Shown in pieces: positions 35,818 through 44,689 of a stretch of DNA of 64,000 nucleotides. Source of the stretch: Acidimicrobiales bacterium (GTDB lineage: Bacteria; Actinomycetota; Acidimicrobiia; Acidimicrobiales; SKKL01); assembly GCA_034521975.1 (NCBI GenBank), contig JAXHLR010000006.1, forward strand, positions 1-64,000, read 5' to 3'. Position numbers and translations under genes: made by a program. Below the pieces are notes generated by a model that saw only the letters and a program-made list of their open reading frames with translations, was not told where the DNA came from and did not search any database. Within the stretch, counting starts at the first letter, position 1. Each line of letters begins with the position of its first letter.

Positions 35818-37043
35818 GCGACCGCCTCCACGACGCGATCGTCGTCGGTGGGGGCCCGGCCGGGACGGCGGCCGCGATCGGGCTGGCCGACCGTGGCCTC
35901 GACGTGGTGGTGATCGACAAGGCGGCGTTCCCGCGCGACAAGACCTGTGGCGACGGGCTCACCACCCTTGCCCTGCGCGAGCTCGAGCGGTTGGGACTGA
36001 CTCCCGATCGCGTCGACTCCTGGACCGTGGTCGAACGTGCCCACCTGCACTCGCCCCGAGCCAACACCGTCACGCTGCCCCTGCCACCAGGTCCCGGTCA
36101 GTTCGCGGCCATCGCCCGGCGAATCGACCTCGACGCGGCCCTGATCGAACTGGCCACCCACCGGGGCGTGACCGTGCACCAGCAAGTCGGTCTGCGGGGC
36201 GCGAGCATGCACCGCCACCACGTCGAGGTGCGCACCGATGCGACACCGCCACTGCAGGCCCGCTGGGTGGTCGGAGCCGACGGCATCTGGTCGCCGCTCC
36301 GCCGAGCGCTCGGCGTGGCCGAACCCCGGTACCGGGGCGAGTGGCACGCGTTCCGCCAGTACTTCTCCCGAACCACGAACGACGACGCCGAGCTCCACGT
36401 GTGGTTCGAACCCGATCTGCTGCCCGGCTACGCCTGGTCGTTCCCGCTGGGCGACGGCCGCGCCAACGTGGGGTTCGGGGTGCTCCGGGGGACGCGCCTC
36501 GACGGCCGAGCCCTCGCCCGACTCTGGCCCGACCTCCTCCAGCGCCCCGCGATCCGATCCGTGCTCGGGCCCCGTGCCGTGGCCGAGGGCCACCACCGGG
36601 CCTGGCCCATCCCCGCCCGGATCACCACCACCCGACTGACCGCGGGACGGACACTCTTCGTCGGCGACGCCGCCAGGGCGACCGACCTCTTCACCGGGGA
36701 GGGCATCGGCCAGGCGCTGCTCAGCGGACGGCTCGCGGCCGAGGCGCTCGCCGACAGGATCGACGCCGCCGACCCCTCCCCGGTGACCAGGGCGTACTCG
36801 ACATCGGTGCTCGACGAGCTCGCGCCCGACCACCAGATGGCCGCCGCCCTGTCCAAGCTGATGGCGGTCGAACCACTCGCGGAGGCCTCCATCCGGCTGG
36901 TGGGCAGCACCCCTTGGACGAGGCGCAACGTCGGCCGGTGGCTGTTCGAGGACTCACCGCGGGGCATCGCGCTCACTCCTCGGCGGTGGCACCGTGGCGT
37001 GCTCAGCGGACCACCGGCGTTCACCGCCACGACACAGCGCTGA
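35814..37043 (+). CDS. Geranylgeranyl reductase family FAD-dependent oxidoreductase
   Basis: This 409-residue flavoprotein has the dinucleotide motif V-V-G-G-G-P-A-G-T-A-A-A near the N-terminus, the D-K-T-C-G-D-G loop, and a G-D-A-A-x-x-x-D-L-F-T-G-E-G-I motif near residue 283 that binds FAD. It belongs to the GGR/FixC group that saturates isoprenoid chains, for example of menaquinone or lipids. The start is a GTG overlapping the VanW stop by 4 nt, so it is translationally coupled. The substrate is unknown. Confidence 0.85.
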   Translation: MSDRLHDAIVVGGGPAGTAAAIGLADRGLDVVVIDKAAFPRDKTCGDGLTTLALRELERLGLTPDRVDSWTVVERAHLHSPRANTVTLPLPPGPGQFAAIARRIDLDAALIELATHRGVTVHQQVGLRGASMHRHHVEVRTDATPPLQARWVVGADGIWSPLRRALGVAEPRYRGEWHAFRQYFSRTTNDDAELHVWFEPDLLPGYAWSFPLGDGRANVGFGVLRGTRLDGRALARLWPDLLQRPAIRSVLGPRAVAEGHHRAWPIPARITTTRLTAGRTLFVGDAARATDLFTGEGIGQALLSGRLAAEALADRIDAADPSPVTRAYSTSVLDELAPDHQMAAALSKLMAVEPLAEASIRLVGSTPWTRRNVGRWLFEDSPRGIALTPRRWHRGVLSGPPAFTATTQR

Positions 37044-37081
37044 AACCTCGGCTCGGTACGGTCACCGCATGGTCCGGTCGG

Positions 37082-37087
37082 TACCAT
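37082..37087 (+). promoter_or_regulatory. -10 box TACCAT of the broken nitronate monooxygenase gene
   Basis: It lies 6 nt before the ATG at 37094 and looks intact although the gene is not. Confidence 0.5.
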
Positions 37088-37093
37088 CGGCCG

Positions 37094-37650
37094 ATGTTCC
37101 GAACACGTCTGACCGAGGCCCTCCAGATCGACCACCCCGTCATGCTGGCCGGGATGGGCGGCGTCTCCTACCACCAACTCGTCGCCGCCGTATCGGAGGC
37201 AGGCGGGCTCGGGTGCATGGGCGCGTCGACCATGGGACACGACGAGATGGTCGACGAGATCGCCGCCGTGCGCACCGCCACCGACAAGCCGTTCGGAGTC
37301 GACCGGCTCGGGCCACCAGCGGCTACAAGGACGCGCTCCTCACGCTCCCCGACGACGGCACCGTCATCTCCCGCGGCTACACCGGCAAGACCTGCCGGGT
37401 GGTGCGCAACACCTACACCCAGTACTGGGAGGAGCACCCCGACCAGCTCCAACCGTTCCCCGCCCAGGTCCTGCGCTCGGTCGAAGACGGCGCCAACCAC
37501 CTCGGCAGCGACGACACCGCCGAGGTCGACCCCGACAAGGAGTTCTGGCCCGCGGGTCAGGGCGCAGGAGCGATCGATGAGCTCGTGCCCGCCGGAGAGC
37601 TGGTCCACCGCTTCGTCGAGGAAGCCGAAGCCGCGATGGCCCGGGTCTGA
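37094..37650 (+). pseudogene. Nitronate monooxygenase, internally deleted
   Basis: The first 70 or so codons (37094 to about 37300) encode a clear NMO/2-nitropropane dioxygenase N-terminus (DHPVMLAGMGGVSYHQL, then A-G-G-L-G). The matching C-terminus (GYKDALLTLPDDG to MARV) follows in another frame from about 37310 to the stop at 37650. Around 150 residues with much of the FMN site are missing, compared with a family length near 330-350. This is an internal deletion with a frame change, so no active enzyme is expected. Confidence 0.85.
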
Positions 37651-37681
37651 CCCCGGGACGGTCGCTGACCGCCGGCGCCGC

Positions 37682-37882
37682 TCAGCGCGGCTCGAGCTCC
37701 TCTCGCAGCACGTTGCCGCGATCGACCCCGTTGTCGAAGATGACGCGGTAGCGGATCCACGGGCCGAACCCGTTGACCAGCGCCACCTTTCCCGGGGTCC
37801 CCGCGGGCACCCCGGGCAGATCGAAGGCTGCCCGCACCTTCTGGCGGCGGCGCAACGGGGCGACTTCTGCGGTGTCGGTCAA
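37682..37882 (-). CDS. Small conserved-looking protein of unknown function
   Basis: This 66-residue protein contains R-A-A-F-D-L-P-G-V-P-A-G-T-P-G-K-V followed by W-I-R-Y-R-V-I-F-D-N-G, a pattern like a small SH3/KOW-type beta barrel. It starts at TTG 37882, overlapping the acyl-CoA dehydrogenase stop in TTGA, and is thus coupled to it. No family can be named with certainty. Confidence 0.65.
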   Translation of the reverse strand: MTDTAEVAPLRRRQKVRAAFDLPGVPAGTPGKVALVNGFGPWIRYRVIFDNGVDRGNVLREELEPR

Positions 37883-39057
37883 CGGAGCTCCTTGGTTCGG
37901 TCGGTGCGGCGACGCTCGGCCCATCCCATCCCGGTCTCGGCGTCGAGATCGTGGGGCAGCCCGAGGACGCGCTCACCAATGATGTTGCGTTGGACCTCCC
38001 CCGTGCCACCTCCGACGGTCAGCGCGGGTGCGAAGAGGTAGCCGTAGTGCCACAGGGCGGGGTCGGTGCCGAGCGGTCCCCGGTCGGCGAGCATGCCACC
38101 GGCACCGGCGAGATCCTTGGCCGCCTCCATGATCCGCTGGCCGTGCTCGTCGGCCAGGATCTTGCGGATCGAGGCCTCGGGACCGGGCTGTTCGCCACGG
38201 ATCCGGGCCGACACGGTCCGCAGACGGATCAGGCGCAGGATCTCGTGCTCGGTGTGGAGCCGGGCGAGCGCCTGTCGCACCAACGGGTCCGAGGCTCCCC
38301 CCGCGTTCCGGACCAGATCGAGAAGGTCGACCGCGTCGGGCCCACGTCCCCACAGCGCGCCACCGCTCGACAACGACACACGTTCGTTGCCGAGGGTGAC
38401 CTTGGCGAGGGTCCACCCGTCGTGCTCGTCGCCGACGAGACTGTCGGTCGGCAGACGCACATCGGTGAAGAACACCTCGTTGAAGGTGTGTGCGCCGGTC
38501 ATCTCGATGATCGGGCGGATCTCGATGCCGGGCAGGTCCATGGGGCAGATGAAGTAGGAGATCCCTCGGTGCTTGGGGGCCTCGGGATCGGTGCGGGCGA
38601 TGAGGATCCCGTAGGCGGCCTGGTGGGCGAGCGAGGTCCAGATCTTCTGGCCGTTGACGATCCAGGTGTCGCCGTCGCGCTCGGCCCTGGTGCCCAGGTT
38701 GGCCAGATCCGAGCCCGCCTCCGGCTCGCTGAAGAGCTGGCACCAGATCTCCTCGCCCGCCAGCAGTGGTGGCAGGAACCGGTCCTGCTGCTCGGGGGTG
38801 CCCGCGTGCAGCAACGTCGGTCCCGCCCAGCCGATGCCGATCGGGTTCGACGGTCGGGACACCCCGGCTGCAGCGAGCTCCTCGTCGATGACGAGCTGGT
38901 GGACGGGGTCGGCGTCGAGCCCGTAGGGCCTGGGCCAGTGAGGAGCGACCAGGCCGGCCTCGGCGAGGTCGCGGCCGCTGGGCCGAGGATGGTCACGCAC
39001 CCACGCCCTCACCGCGGCTCGGCGCGGATCATCGTCACCGGGCAGCTCGAAGTCCAT
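37879..39057 (-). CDS. Acyl-CoA dehydrogenase
   Basis: This 392-residue flavoprotein has the family segments W-C-Q-L-F-S-E-P-E-A-G-S-D-L-A (FAD and substrate loop, about 115-129), W-I-V-N-G-Q-K-I-W-T-S, and G-G-G-T-G-E-V-Q-R-N-I-I-G-E-R near the end. It resembles FadE enzymes of actinobacteria that oxidise longer or sterol-derived acyl-CoAs. The catalytic base is not certain by eye. The ATG at 39057 is chosen over 39090 because the -10 box lies between them. It is divergent from the hydrolase gene. Confidence 0.9.
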   Translation of the reverse strand: MDFELPGDDDPRRAAVRAWVRDHPRPSGRDLAEAGLVAPHWPRPYGLDADPVHQLVIDEELAAAGVSRPSNPIGIGWAGPTLLHAGTPEQQDRFLPPLLAGEEIWCQLFSEPEAGSDLANLGTRAERDGDTWIVNGQKIWTSLAHQAAYGILIARTDPEAPKHRGISYFICPMDLPGIEIRPIIEMTGAHTFNEVFFTDVRLPTDSLVGDEHDGWTLAKVTLGNERVSLSSGGALWGRGPDAVDLLDLVRNAGGASDPLVRQALARLHTEHEILRLIRLRTVSARIRGEQPGPEASIRKILADEHGQRIMEAAKDLAGAGGMLADRGPLGTDPALWHYGYLFAPALTVGGGTGEVQRNIIGERVLGLPHDLDAETGMGWAERRRTDRTKELR

Positions 39058-39064
39058 CAACCGG

Positions 39065-39070
39065 ACAGTA
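39065..39070 (-). promoter_or_regulatory. -10 box TACTGT of the acyl-CoA dehydrogenase gene
   Basis: Minus strand, 7 nt before the ATG at 39057. Confidence 0.55.
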
Positions 39071-39114
39071 CCCGGACTGGGTGTGGTCACAGGTCAAGAT
39101 GGCAGGATGATGCG

Positions 39115-39972
39115 ATGCCCAGCCCAGCGACGACGATGGTTCGCTCCACCGATGGGGTCGAGCTGGCCGTGCACGACTTCGGGGGTCACGGTCCGACGAT
39201 CCTCTTCGCCCACGCCACCGGGTTCCACGGCCTGGTCTGGTCGCCGGTCATCGCCGACCTGGTCGACACCCACCGCTGCGTCTCCATCGACTTCCGCGGC
39301 CACGGTGACAGCTCGGTCCCCGACCACGGGTCGTTCCTGTGGTCGGGATTCGCCGACGACGTCCAAGCAGCGGTGGCCCACCTCGACGATCCCCGGCCGC
39401 TCTACGGCGTCGGCCATTCCAAGGGTGGCGCCGCGCTCCTGCTGGCCGAGCTGCGTGCACCCGGGACCTTCAGCGGTCTCTACCTCTTCGAGCCGATCGT
39501 GCTCGACCCCGAGCGCCGAGCCGACACCGGTGCGGTCGAGGCCAACCCGCTGGCCCTGGGCGCGCTGAAGCGGCGCGAGGTCTTTGCGTCGAAGGACGAT
39601 GCCTATGCCAACTACCGCTCGAAGCCGCCGCTCGACGCCCTCACCCCAGAAGCGCTGCGGGCCTATGTCGACCACGGGTTCGCCGACCTCGACGACGGCA
39701 CGGTGCGACTCAAGTGCCGGCGGGCCGACGAATCGCAGGTGTATGCCAGCTCGGGCACCCACGACGCCTTCGACCACCTCGACCGGGTGCGCTGCCCGGT
39801 CACCGTCGCCGCGGGAGCGGCCGAGGAGGGGCTTCCGGCCGTGATCGCCCCCGGCATCGCCGACCAGCTTCAGCGGGGCACCTTCCGCGCCCACCCCGAG
39901 CTCGGCCACTTCGGACCGCTGCAGGCGCCGGGCCTGATCGCGGACGAGATCCGCACCGCCCTCGAACGATGA
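39115..39972 (+). CDS. Alpha/beta hydrolase
   Basis: This 285-residue protein has the alpha/beta hydrolase strand order with the oxyanion region H-A-T-G-F-H-G, the D-F-R-G-H-G-D-S turn and the nucleophile elbow G-H-S-K-G-G with Ser at about residue 103. The catalytic His is probably in P-E-L-G-H-F-G near the end. The substrate is unknown. The ATG at 39115 is the best guess; ATGs at 39106/39109 are out of this frame. The stop overlaps the PAP2 gene start in ATGA. Confidence 0.82.
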   Translation: MPSPATTMVRSTDGVELAVHDFGGHGPTILFAHATGFHGLVWSPVIADLVDTHRCVSIDFRGHGDSSVPDHGSFLWSGFADDVQAAVAHLDDPRPLYGVGHSKGGAALLLAELRAPGTFSGLYLFEPIVLDPERRADTGAVEANPLALGALKRREVFASKDDAYANYRSKPPLDALTPEALRAYVDHGFADLDDGTVRLKCRRADESQVYASSGTHDAFDHLDRVRCPVTVAAGAAEEGLPAVIAPGIADQLQRGTFRAHPELGHFGPLQAPGLIADEIRTALER

Positions 39973-40559
39973 GCAGCTCGATCCAGCACGACGAGGTCGC
40001 CCCCTCGGTCGCCGCTGCCATGCCAGGGGTCGGCCATGCCATGGGCCGACTCGACGCCGAGATCGACCACATCTTCGAGGTGGTCCGTGGCAACGCGATG
40101 GTCGACCGCGGGTTCTACTCCGCGTCGGCGGTCGGCGACTGGAGCCTGATCTGGCACCTGATGGGGGTGGCACAAGGGCTCGCCGACCACCGCGACGGCT
40201 GGTTCCGGGCGGTGCGCCTCTCCGCGGCGCTCGGCGCGGAATCGGCGCTGGTCAACGGGCTCATCAAGTCGTGCTTCCGGCGTGCCCGGCCGGCGCACGG
40301 CGAGGACCGCCCACACAACCTTCGGATCCCGGTGACGAGCAGCTTCCCGAGCGGGCACGCGTCGTCTGCCTTCATGGCCGCGCACCTGCTGGCCGACCGC
40401 ACCCGCTTCGGTGGTGCCTGGTACCTGCTCGCGGCGGTGGTGGCCTCCAGCCGGATCCACGTGCGCATCCACCACGCCTCCGACGTGATCGGCGGAGCCG
40501 TGGTGGGACTCGCCCTCGGGGCCGTCGTACGTCGGCTCGCGCCGCTCGATCGAACCTGA
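39969..40559 (+). CDS. PAP2-family membrane phosphatase
   Basis: This 196-residue protein carries the three PAP2 motifs: K-S-C-F-R-R-A-R-P near residues 100-108, P-S-G-H at about 127-130, and S-R-I-H-V-R-I-H-H-A-S-D at about 161-172. Hydrophobic stretches around them imply a membrane protein with the active site at the outer face. Substrates may be phosphatidic acid or polyprenyl diphosphates. It is coupled to the hydrolase gene by a 4-nt overlap. The next gene starts 61 nt downstream, in a gap with no visible feature. Confidence 0.88.
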   Translation: MSSSIQHDEVAPSVAAAMPGVGHAMGRLDAEIDHIFEVVRGNAMVDRGFYSASAVGDWSLIWHLMGVAQGLADHRDGWFRAVRLSAALGAESALVNGLIKSCFRRARPAHGEDRPHNLRIPVTSSFPSGHASSAFMAAHLLADRTRFGGAWYLLAAVVASSRIHVRIHHASDVIGGAVVGLALGAVVRRLAPLDRT

Positions 40560-40620
40560 GCCTGCCGGCGCGGTCTGCCCGCGAGGGAACATCTCGGGTC
40601 GCATCGGGGTTGGCACGAAC

Positions 40621-41220
40621 ATGACCTCGTTCTCCGTCACCTACGACTACCGCTGCCCGTTCGCCCGCATCGGCCACCTCCATGTGATCGAAGCCCTCGA
40701 AGCCGGCCAGGAGTGGGACGTCACCTTCCTCCCCTTCTCACTGCGCCAGGCCCACGTCGAAGACGGCGATCCGCCGGTGTGGGACGACCCCGACAACGAC
40801 AGCGGTCTGCTCGCCCTCCAAGTGTCGGTGGTGGTGCGCGATCGCCATCCCGAGGCGTTCCTCACGGTGCACCGACGGCTGTTCGACCTGCGTCACGTCG
40901 ACTCCGCCGACCTGCGCGACCCCGAGGTGCTGGCGGGCGCGCTCCGCGACGCGGACATCGATCCCGATTCGGTGTTCGCCGAGATCGACACGGGCTGGCC
41001 GCTCGAGTCGGTTCGTGCCGCCCACGAGGGAGCGATCGCCAGCCACAACGTGTGGGGCGTGCCCACCTTCCTGGTCGGCGACGATGCGGTGTTCGTGCGG
41101 CTCATGGAGGCACCCGACGGCGAGGCCGCCACTGCGGTGCGCACCGTCGAGCGCGTGCTGGAGACGGTCTCGGGCTGGCCCCAGCTCAACGAGCTCAAGC
41201 ACACCAGCATCCGCCGCTGA
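40621..41220 (+). CDS. DsbA-like thioredoxin-fold oxidoreductase
   Basis: This 199-residue protein starts with Y-D-Y-R-C-P-F-A-R and has the cis-Pro element G-V-P-T-F-L-V near residue 150, which marks the DsbA/FrnE/2-hydroxychromene isomerase group. The usual C-x-x-C is C-P-F-A, so it has a single cysteine and probably does not form a normal disulfide redox centre. A glutathione- or mycothiol-linked role is possible but unproven. Confidence 0.78.
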   Translation: MTSFSVTYDYRCPFARIGHLHVIEALEAGQEWDVTFLPFSLRQAHVEDGDPPVWDDPDNDSGLLALQVSVVVRDRHPEAFLTVHRRLFDLRHVDSADLRDPEVLAGALRDADIDPDSVFAEIDTGWPLESVRAAHEGAIASHNVWGVPTFLVGDDAVFVRLMEAPDGEAATAVRTVERVLETVSGWPQLNELKHTSIRR

Positions 41221-41270
41221 CCGTCGCCGTCGAGGCTGCGAGCGCGCTGCTCCCACCGGCCGGGGCTCAG

Positions 41271-41276
41271 TAGGCT
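41271..41276 (+). promoter_or_regulatory. -10 box TAGGCT of the WS/DGAT gene
   Basis: It is 6 nt before the ATG at 41283. Confidence 0.6.
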
Positions 41277-41282
41277 GGATCG

Positions 41283-42695
41283 ATGACCCGTGAGGTCCAC
41301 GCCAACGACCGGTTGACACCCATGGAGTCGCTCATGTGGCGGCTCGAGGGCGGTCGGGACCTGAGTGCAACCTTCGGCAGCGTCACGTTCCTCGACCGCG
41401 AGCCGGACCCCGAGCGGTTCCGCTCCCGCATGGCCGGTGCAGCCGCCTCGATCCGGCGGTTGCGCCAACGGATCGACGACGGCGGGCTGCTGTCGCCCTC
41501 GTCGGTCTGGATCGACGATCCGGACTTCGACCTCGGCAACCACCTGTGGTGGGAGCCCTGCCCGGGTGACGGGACCGACCAGGCGGTGCTCGACATGGCC
41601 GCCGACCTCGTCGCCGCTCCGTTCGACGCCGATCGTCCCCTGTGGGGGTTCGTGATCGTCACCGGCCTCGACGGCGGCCGTGCCGCGCTGGTGCAACGCA
41701 TGCACCACACCATCACCGACGGCAAGGGCGGCCTCCGCATCTCCGAGCGGTTCGTCGATCTCGAACGAGGCGACCCCGGACCCACGCCGGACCCCTTCAT
41801 GGGAGCCGATCCACCCCAGCCCCGGCCCTCGTGGTTCGATCGGACGGTCCTCACCACCGTCGATCAAGCCTCCGACCTGGCCCACTCGGGCGCGCAGGCG
41901 GCCCGATGGACCGTGGAGGGGCTTCGCGACCCGCAACGCTTCAACGTCCTCGGCTCCGAGGTCTGGTCGACCGCCCGATCGCTGCGACGTCAGCTCGCGG
42001 TCGCCGACCGGGCGAGATCAACGCTGTGGGCCAACCGCTCGAACGAGCGGCGATTCGTCGCCGGCTCGCTCGCCTTCGACCCGGTCCGCACCGCCGCCAC
42101 CGAGGCGGGCGTCTCGATCAACGACGTGTTCGTGACCGCTGCTCTCCGCGGGGCGGCGGCCTACCACCGCGTGATCGACCACCCGGTCCCCGAACTGAGG
42201 GTGGCCATCCCGGTGAGCACCCGCGACGACGCGCTCGCCGGGGGCAACGCCTTCAGCCCGACCCGGGTGGTGCTCCCATCGGGTGAGCAGCTTGCGGCGC
42301 CCGCCCACCTGCGGGCGGTGTCGGACGCTCTGGGTGCAACCAAGCACGAGCGGGCAGCGGGGCTGATCGAACCGGTGGCGGCCGCCACCGAGCTGGTCCC
42401 CTCCCCGTTGCTGCGCGCCGCGGTCCGGTGGCAGGCGGCCACCATCGACTTCACCACCTCGAACCTGCGGGCGGCGTCGGTGCCGCTGTACATCGCGGGG
42501 GCCCGCATCGAGGCCACCTACGCGATCGGCCCGCTGGCGGCCACTGCGGCCAACATCACGATGATGAGCTACGACGGCCGGATCGATCTGGGCCTGCATG
42601 TCGACACGGCGGCGGTGGCCGATCCCGACCTGTTGCGCGACACCGTGGTCGCCGCGTTCCACGAGCTGTGCGAGGCCGCGTCCTCGCTCGGTTGA
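41283..42695 (+). CDS. Wax ester synthase/diacylglycerol acyltransferase (WS/DGAT)
   Basis: This 470-residue protein belongs to the bifunctional WS/DGAT family that makes triacylglycerol or wax esters from acyl-CoA. The catalytic H-H-x-x-x-D-G motif reads HHTITDG at about residues 141-147. The second family motif is visible near S-I-N-D-V-F-V. Length is normal for the family. It has its own leaderless promoter. It converges with a 64-residue unknown gene. Confidence 0.92.
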   Translation: MTREVHANDRLTPMESLMWRLEGGRDLSATFGSVTFLDREPDPERFRSRMAGAAASIRRLRQRIDDGGLLSPSSVWIDDPDFDLGNHLWWEPCPGDGTDQAVLDMAADLVAAPFDADRPLWGFVIVTGLDGGRAALVQRMHHTITDGKGGLRISERFVDLERGDPGPTPDPFMGADPPQPRPSWFDRTVLTTVDQASDLAHSGAQAARWTVEGLRDPQRFNVLGSEVWSTARSLRRQLAVADRARSTLWANRSNERRFVAGSLAFDPVRTAATEAGVSINDVFVTAALRGAAAYHRVIDHPVPELRVAIPVSTRDDALAGGNAFSPTRVVLPSGEQLAAPAHLRAVSDALGATKHERAAGLIEPVAAATELVPSPLLRAAVRWQAATIDFTTSNLRAASVPLYIAGARIEATYAIGPLAATAANITMMSYDGRIDLGLHVDTAAVADPDLLRDTVVAAFHELCEAASSLG

Positions 42696-42720
42696 ACCGC
42701 GCTGTCCAGTCGACGGTGAT

Positions 42721-42744
42721 GCCCGGATGCTGGCTCGGCCGGGC
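42721..42744. terminator. Weak hairpin between convergent genes
   Basis: GCCCGG (42721-42726) and CCGGGC (42739-42744) can pair around a 12-nt loop. It may end both the WS/DGAT gene and the small gene at 42754. The stem is short, so confidence is low. Confidence 0.35.
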
Positions 42745-42753
42745 GCGACCGCG

Positions 42754-42948
42754 TCAGTTGCTGGTGAGCGCCGAGTCGAGCTGATCGGGATCGGTGCCCG
42801 GCGTGGCGAGCAGCACCCGCACGTCGAGCAACAGATCGGAGACCTCGTCGGTCGAGACGAGCTCGCGATGCTGCATGTCGCCGAGGCCGCGGTCGATGAG
42901 CGCGAGCGCTTCGGAGATGGTCTCGTCGACGGCAACCGTCTCGGTCAT
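42754..42948 (-). CDS. Small acidic protein of unknown function
   Basis: This 64-residue acidic, probably helical protein (TVAVDETISEALALIDRG) has no Cys and no recognised motif. A GGGAGG ribosome-binding site stands 7 nt before the ATG, which supports a real gene. It is convergent with the WS/DGAT gene. The gap 42949-43115 holds the promoter of the SDR gene and otherwise nothing visible. Confidence 0.6.
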   Translation of the reverse strand: MTETVAVDETISEALALIDRGLGDMQHRELVSTDEVSDLLLDVRVLLATPGTDPDQLDSALTSN

Positions 42949-43102
42949 GCGGGGCCTCCCGAAGTCTCAGTCGGAACCGGCACCTCCGGTTCCGCTGACT
43001 CCACCATAGCGACCATGGGTGTCACCGAGGCTTCACTCATGGACGACCAGGTGTCCTTGTCGTCTCATCGGCACCCTACCCGCACCGATGAGGGTTCATG
43101 CC

Positions 43103-43108
43103 TACGAT
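43103..43108 (+). promoter_or_regulatory. -10 box TACGAT of the SDR gene
   Basis: It is 7 nt before the ATG at 43116 and makes the upstream codon at 43098 unlikely as start. Confidence 0.55.
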
Positions 43109-43115
43109 GCCGACC

Positions 43116-43901
43116 ATGGAGATCCACGACAGCGTGATAGTGGTCACCGGAGCCGCGAGCGGGATCGGCGCGGCGATGGCCCGGCGCTTCGCCCGAGAGG
43201 GAGCCAGCGCGGTCATCGTCGCCGACATCGACGACGCGGGGCTCGAGCCGGTCGTCGCCGACATCACCGCGGCTGGTGCGGTCGGCCTCGCTCAACGGTG
43301 CGACGTCCGTGACGAGGCCGGCCTCATCGCGGTGGTTCGCGCCGCACGCGACGTCGGACCGATCAACCTGTTCTGCTCCAACGCGGGGATCGGCATCCCG
43401 GGGGGTCCCGAGGTGCCCGACCAGCAGTGGCAGGCGATCTGGGAGATCAACGTGATGGCCCACGTGCACGCGGCCCGGGCCGTGCTGCCCGAGATGCTCG
43501 AGCGGGGTGAGGGGTACCTGCTCAACACCGCATCAGCGGCGGGGCTGCTCAGCCAGATCGGCTCGGCCCCCTACTCGGTCACCAAGCATGCTGCGGTCGC
43601 GTTCGCCGAGTGGCTGTCGATCACCTACGGCGATCGCGGCATCGGAGTGTCGGTGCTGTGTCCGCAGGCGGTGCGCACCGCGATGACCGCCGGCAGCACC
43701 GAGGGCGGCGTCGCCGGGGTCGACGGCATGATCGAGCCCGCCGAGGTGGCCGATGCCGTCATCGACGGACTGTCGGCCGAGCGGTTCCTGATCCTCCCCC
43801 ACCCCGAGGTCCGCGACTACCTCCGCCGCAAGGCCGACGACCACGACCGGTGGATCGCCGGGATGCGCCGACTCCAAGCCCGCTACGGCGACCTGGCCTG
43901 A
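43116..43901 (+). CDS. Short-chain dehydrogenase/reductase (SDR)
   Basis: This 261-residue protein is a classical SDR with TGAASGIG near residue 12, C-S-N-A-G, the Ser in N-T-A-S-A, and the catalytic Y-S-V-T-K. An Asp after the second strand (VADIDD) suggests NAD rather than NADP. The C-terminal part (I-L-P-H-P-E-V) is that of the group with uncharacterised alcohol or acyl substrates. The next gene, mug, begins 5 nt later and may share the transcript. Confidence 0.88.
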   Translation: MEIHDSVIVVTGAASGIGAAMARRFAREGASAVIVADIDDAGLEPVVADITAAGAVGLAQRCDVRDEAGLIAVVRAARDVGPINLFCSNAGIGIPGGPEVPDQQWQAIWEINVMAHVHAARAVLPEMLERGEGYLLNTASAAGLLSQIGSAPYSVTKHAAVAFAEWLSITYGDRGIGVSVLCPQAVRTAMTAGSTEGGVAGVDGMIEPAEVADAVIDGLSAERFLILPHPEVRDYLRRKADDHDRWIAGMRRLQARYGDLA

Positions 43902-43906
43902 TCCCG

Positions 43907-44689
43907 ATGGTGCCACCGGTGATCGAGCTGGACCAGGACGGCGAGCAGCTGCCGATCGTCCTTGCCCGCCTGCACCGATCGCTGCCGGTGGGCGCCGCGG
44001 TGAGCCTGTGCATCCGGCACCGTCCACCCGCGCCCATCACGATCCCCACCCTGCTCGCGGGGGCCGGGTTCCACCCGACCAACCAGGAGCTGGGTCGGAC
44101 CCGTGGCGGGCACGACACCGTTCACGCCGTCCGCGCCCGCACTCTGGCCGACACGGTAGGACCGGGCATGCAGATCCTCTTCTGCGGGTTCAACCCCAGC
44201 CTGCACGCCGCCGACTCCGGTGTCGCCTACTCCGGCCCCGGAAACCGCTTCTGGCCCGCCGCCCTCGCGGCGGGCCTGGTCAGCCGCGACCGCGACCCGG
44301 TCCACGCCCTCACCCACCACGGCATCGGCCTGACCGATCTGGTCAAACGGGCGACCCCTCGAGCGTCGGAGCTGGCCACCGGTGAGCTCCACGACGGTCT
44401 CGGCCGGGTCGATGACCTGAGCCGGGCGCTGCGACCTGCCGTGGTGTGCATGGTCGGCCTCGGCGCCTGGCGAGCGGTGACGGTCCGCACTGCGCCACCC
44501 GGCCACCAGACCCCCTCGCTGGGCGGCGCGCCCGTGTACGTCATGCCCTCGACCAGCGGGCTCAACGCCAGGAGCAGTCTCGACGAGCTCGTCGGGCACC
44601 TCGAAGCGGTGAAGGCGCTGGCAAACACCGAGCGGGGGCCAGGGGGAGCATGCGGCAAGCAGGTCGAGTCGGTACGGTCAGGGGTGTGA
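43907..44689 (+). CDS. mug: Mismatch-specific uracil/thymine-DNA glycosylase (Mug) with N-terminal extension
   Basis: This 260-residue protein has a C-terminal Mug/TDG domain: L-F-C-G-F-N-P-S with the catalytic Asn region, F-W-P-A, G-L-T-D-L-V, and M-P-S-T-S-G-L-N-A. It removes uracil or thymine opposite guanine. The first 85 residues are an extra alpha/beta segment (V-I-E-L-D-Q-D-G, L-L-A-G-A-G-F), not needed in E. coli Mug and reminiscent of the last part of methyltransferase folds. The ATG at 43907 is 5 nt after the SDR stop. The stop overlaps the glutamate dehydrogenase start. Confidence 0.85.
   Translation: MVPPVIELDQDGEQLPIVLARLHRSLPVGAAVSLCIRHRPPAPITIPTLLAGAGFHPTNQELGRTRGGHDTVHAVRARTLADTVGPGMQILFCGFNPSLHAADSGVAYSGPGNRFWPAALAAGLVSRDRDPVHALTHHGIGLTDLVKRATPRASELATGELHDGLGRVDDLSRALRPAVVCMVGLGAWRAVTVRTAPPGHQTPSLGGAPVYVMPSTSGLNARSSLDELVGHLEAVKALANTERGPGGACGKQVESVRSGV
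44673..44678 (+). promoter_or_regulatory. -10 box TACGGT of the glutamate dehydrogenase gene, inside mug
   Basis: It lies in the last codons of mug, 7 nt before the GTG at 44686, so gdh can be transcribed independently. Confidence 0.5.
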
